From Spirochaetales bacterium (GTDB lineage Bacteria > Spirochaetota > Spirochaetia > DSM-16054 > Sediminispirochaetaceae), in assembly GCA_021767325.1 (NCBI GenBank), contig JAASTM010000199.1:1-5449 (forward strand): DNA of 5,449 bases, given 5' to 3'. A program made the position numbers and the translations under genes. This document shows positions 5,134 to 5,449 of this stretch, piece after piece; position 1 is the first letter of the stretch; each line of letters begins with the position of its first letter. A model generated the notes under the pieces. That model saw nothing but the letters and a program-made list of their open reading frames with translations. It was not told where the DNA came from and made no database searches.

Positions 5134-5449
5134 ATGAGTGCACGAATAATGATAGCTGATGACGAAGGAATAAACCGCCTATTTATCAAAACTGTATTAG
5201 CCGGCAACGGGTGGGAGGTAGAAGAGGCTCCCAACGGAAAGGTAGCTGTTGATTTGGCGGCCCGGTCCCCTTTCGATGCAGTTATTCTGGATGTTAAAAT
5301 GCCGGTGATGGATGGAAAGCAGGCTGCCATTCAGATTCGAGCCCTCGAGAAAGAATTGGACCGTGAACCATGTATACTTTTAGGTTTAACAGCCTATGCC
5401 GAGAAACAGCTGATAGAGGAGCTCGAGGGCCTCGGTATGGACGGGGTAA
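5134..5449 (+). CDS. Response regulator receiver-domain protein, N-terminal part (runs off right edge)
   Basis: The 105 visible residues form most of a receiver domain: MSARIMIADDEG with acidic residues D9-D10, phospho-acceptor D53 in AVILDVKMPVMDG, and switch residue T86 in LLGLTAYAEK. The sequence then reads LEGLGMDGV, which in this family normally precedes the conserved Lys-Pro just outside the window. The MPVMDG and GMDG style resembles receivers of hybrid histidine kinases and stand-alone partners. Whether an output domain follows cannot be seen. The ATG at 5134 gives the normal receiver start; no in-frame ATG, GTG or TTG lies between it and at least 5041, and no Shine-Dalgarno sequence precedes it, unlike every other gene here. 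It is divergent from sufS across 138 bp and has no visible kinase partner. Confidence 0.9.
   Translation, partial: MSARIMIADDEGINRLFIKTVLAGNGWEVEEAPNGKVAVDLAARSPFDAVILDVKMPVMDGKQAAIQIRALEKELDREPCILLGLTAYAEKQLIEELEGLGMDGV

Noticed and set aside
1..5449. CRISPR array, tRNA/rRNA gene, insertion sequence or phage attachment site
   Set aside because: No regularly spaced repeats, tRNA-like cloverleaf, transposase or terminal inverted repeats were seen; almost the whole window is occupied by known protein families.

Overview
The window is a compact, gene-dense bacterial chromosome segment with roughly balanced base composition, strong GGAG-type ribosome binding sites, ATG/GTG starts, tight gene spacing and no mobile elements. 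The gene content (single-domain response regulators, an ECF-type biotin transporter, a DUF47/PiT phosphate uptake pair and a SufS-type cysteine desulfurase) fits a free-living bacterium. A spirochaete-like origin is possible, but this is an impression from gene style and is not proven by the sequence.

Layout. Positions 1-1849 (minus strand) form a tight four-gene unit read right to left: a LOG-family nucleotide phosphoribohydrolase (1310-1849), a single-domain CheY-like receiver (931-1293), the biotin-binding membrane protein BioY (380-934), and the energising ATPase BioM/EcfA (1-377), which runs off the left edge. The junctions are 16 bp, a 4-bp ATGA overlap and 2 bp, so co-transcription and translational coupling are likely. 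Positions 1850-2042 are a divergent intergenic region. It carries a 29-bp GC-only tandem repeat with a canonical G-quadruplex pattern on the minus strand, placed just upstream of a good sigma-70-like promoter for the plus-strand pair. Positions 2043-3770 (plus) encode a DUF47/PhoU-like accessory protein and a short PiT-family phosphate transporter.

Positions 3763-4995 (minus) encode a complete SufS-type cysteine desulfurase. Its stop codon overlaps the PiT 3' end by 8 bp in the convergent sense, and a perfect 10-bp stem-loop lies inside the PiT reading frame just beyond the sufS stop. Positions 4996-5133 are a second divergent intergenic region, AT-rich, holding a 31-bp near-perfect palindrome and a smaller inverted repeat. 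From 5134 to the right edge (plus) is the start of a second receiver-domain protein, whose ATG has no visible ribosome binding site and lies directly after a -10-like hexamer.

How the genes work together. BioY and BioM are the substrate-binding and ATPase parts of a biotin importer; the transmembrane EcfT/BioN partner would be expected beyond the left edge. The DUF47 and PiT proteins form a low-affinity phosphate uptake module. SufS supplies sulfur for Fe-S clusters. The two receivers have no visible output domain or cognate kinase here. All complete genes belong to known families. The parts least explained by standard annotation are the receiver embedded in the biotin-transport operon and the structured DNA in the two divergent intergenic regions.
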